Part shown: piece by piece, positions 38,511 to 38,527 of the stretch | Layout of the letters: every line of letters begins with the position of its first letter | Position numbering within the stretch: position 1 is the first letter of the stretch | NCBI GenBank assembly: GCA_018711405.1 | Contig: DVIH01000128.1 | Location: 1-38,527, forward strand | Source: Candidatus Avibacteroides excrementipullorum | GTDB taxonomy: Bacteria; Bacteroidota; Bacteroidia; Bacteroidales; Bacteroidaceae | Length of the DNA stretch: 38,527 nucleotides | Direction of reading: 5' to 3' | Made by a program: the position numbers and the translations under genes | Notes under the pieces: model-generated | Told to the model about the DNA's origin: nothing | The model's input: only the letters and a program-made list of their open reading frames with translations | Database searches by the model: none

Positions 38511-38527
38511 ATTTTCAACCTTGTGGG

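Overview
Bacteroidetes-type chromosomal window (about 38.5 kb) made mostly of ordinary core genes: two AraC regulators around a CMD/cupin protein; a TolC/MacA/MacB-like efflux operon with a LytS/LytTR two-component system; DAHP synthase-chorismate mutase; pyruvate kinase; GH20 hexosaminidase; Crp-type regulator; acyltransferase; gmk/yicC; ABC-F ATPase; dnaA; a large TPR protein; type III glutamine synthetase; ung; PBP1A; rho; YigZ; a DUF1573 protein; meaB; DedA; and tRNA-Gly(TCC). Perfect Bacteroidetes -7 elements (TAnnTTTG) lie upstream of 17 predicted transcription-unit starts. The most unusual signal is a family of six intergenic arrays (near 3.1, 13.9, 20.1, 24.1, 28.9 and 35.3 kb). Each is built from 14-bp cores of two kinds (A = GATGTRCGCCATC, B = GATCGGCTCGRTC), in either orientation, at an exact 22-bp period (25 units, 8-bp degenerate spacers). 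They occur only between transcription units, and they generate many spurious small ORFs. I do not recognise this element as a named family. Its function is unknown; a phased protein-binding array, a structured RNA/terminator module or a REP-like dispersed repeat are all possible.
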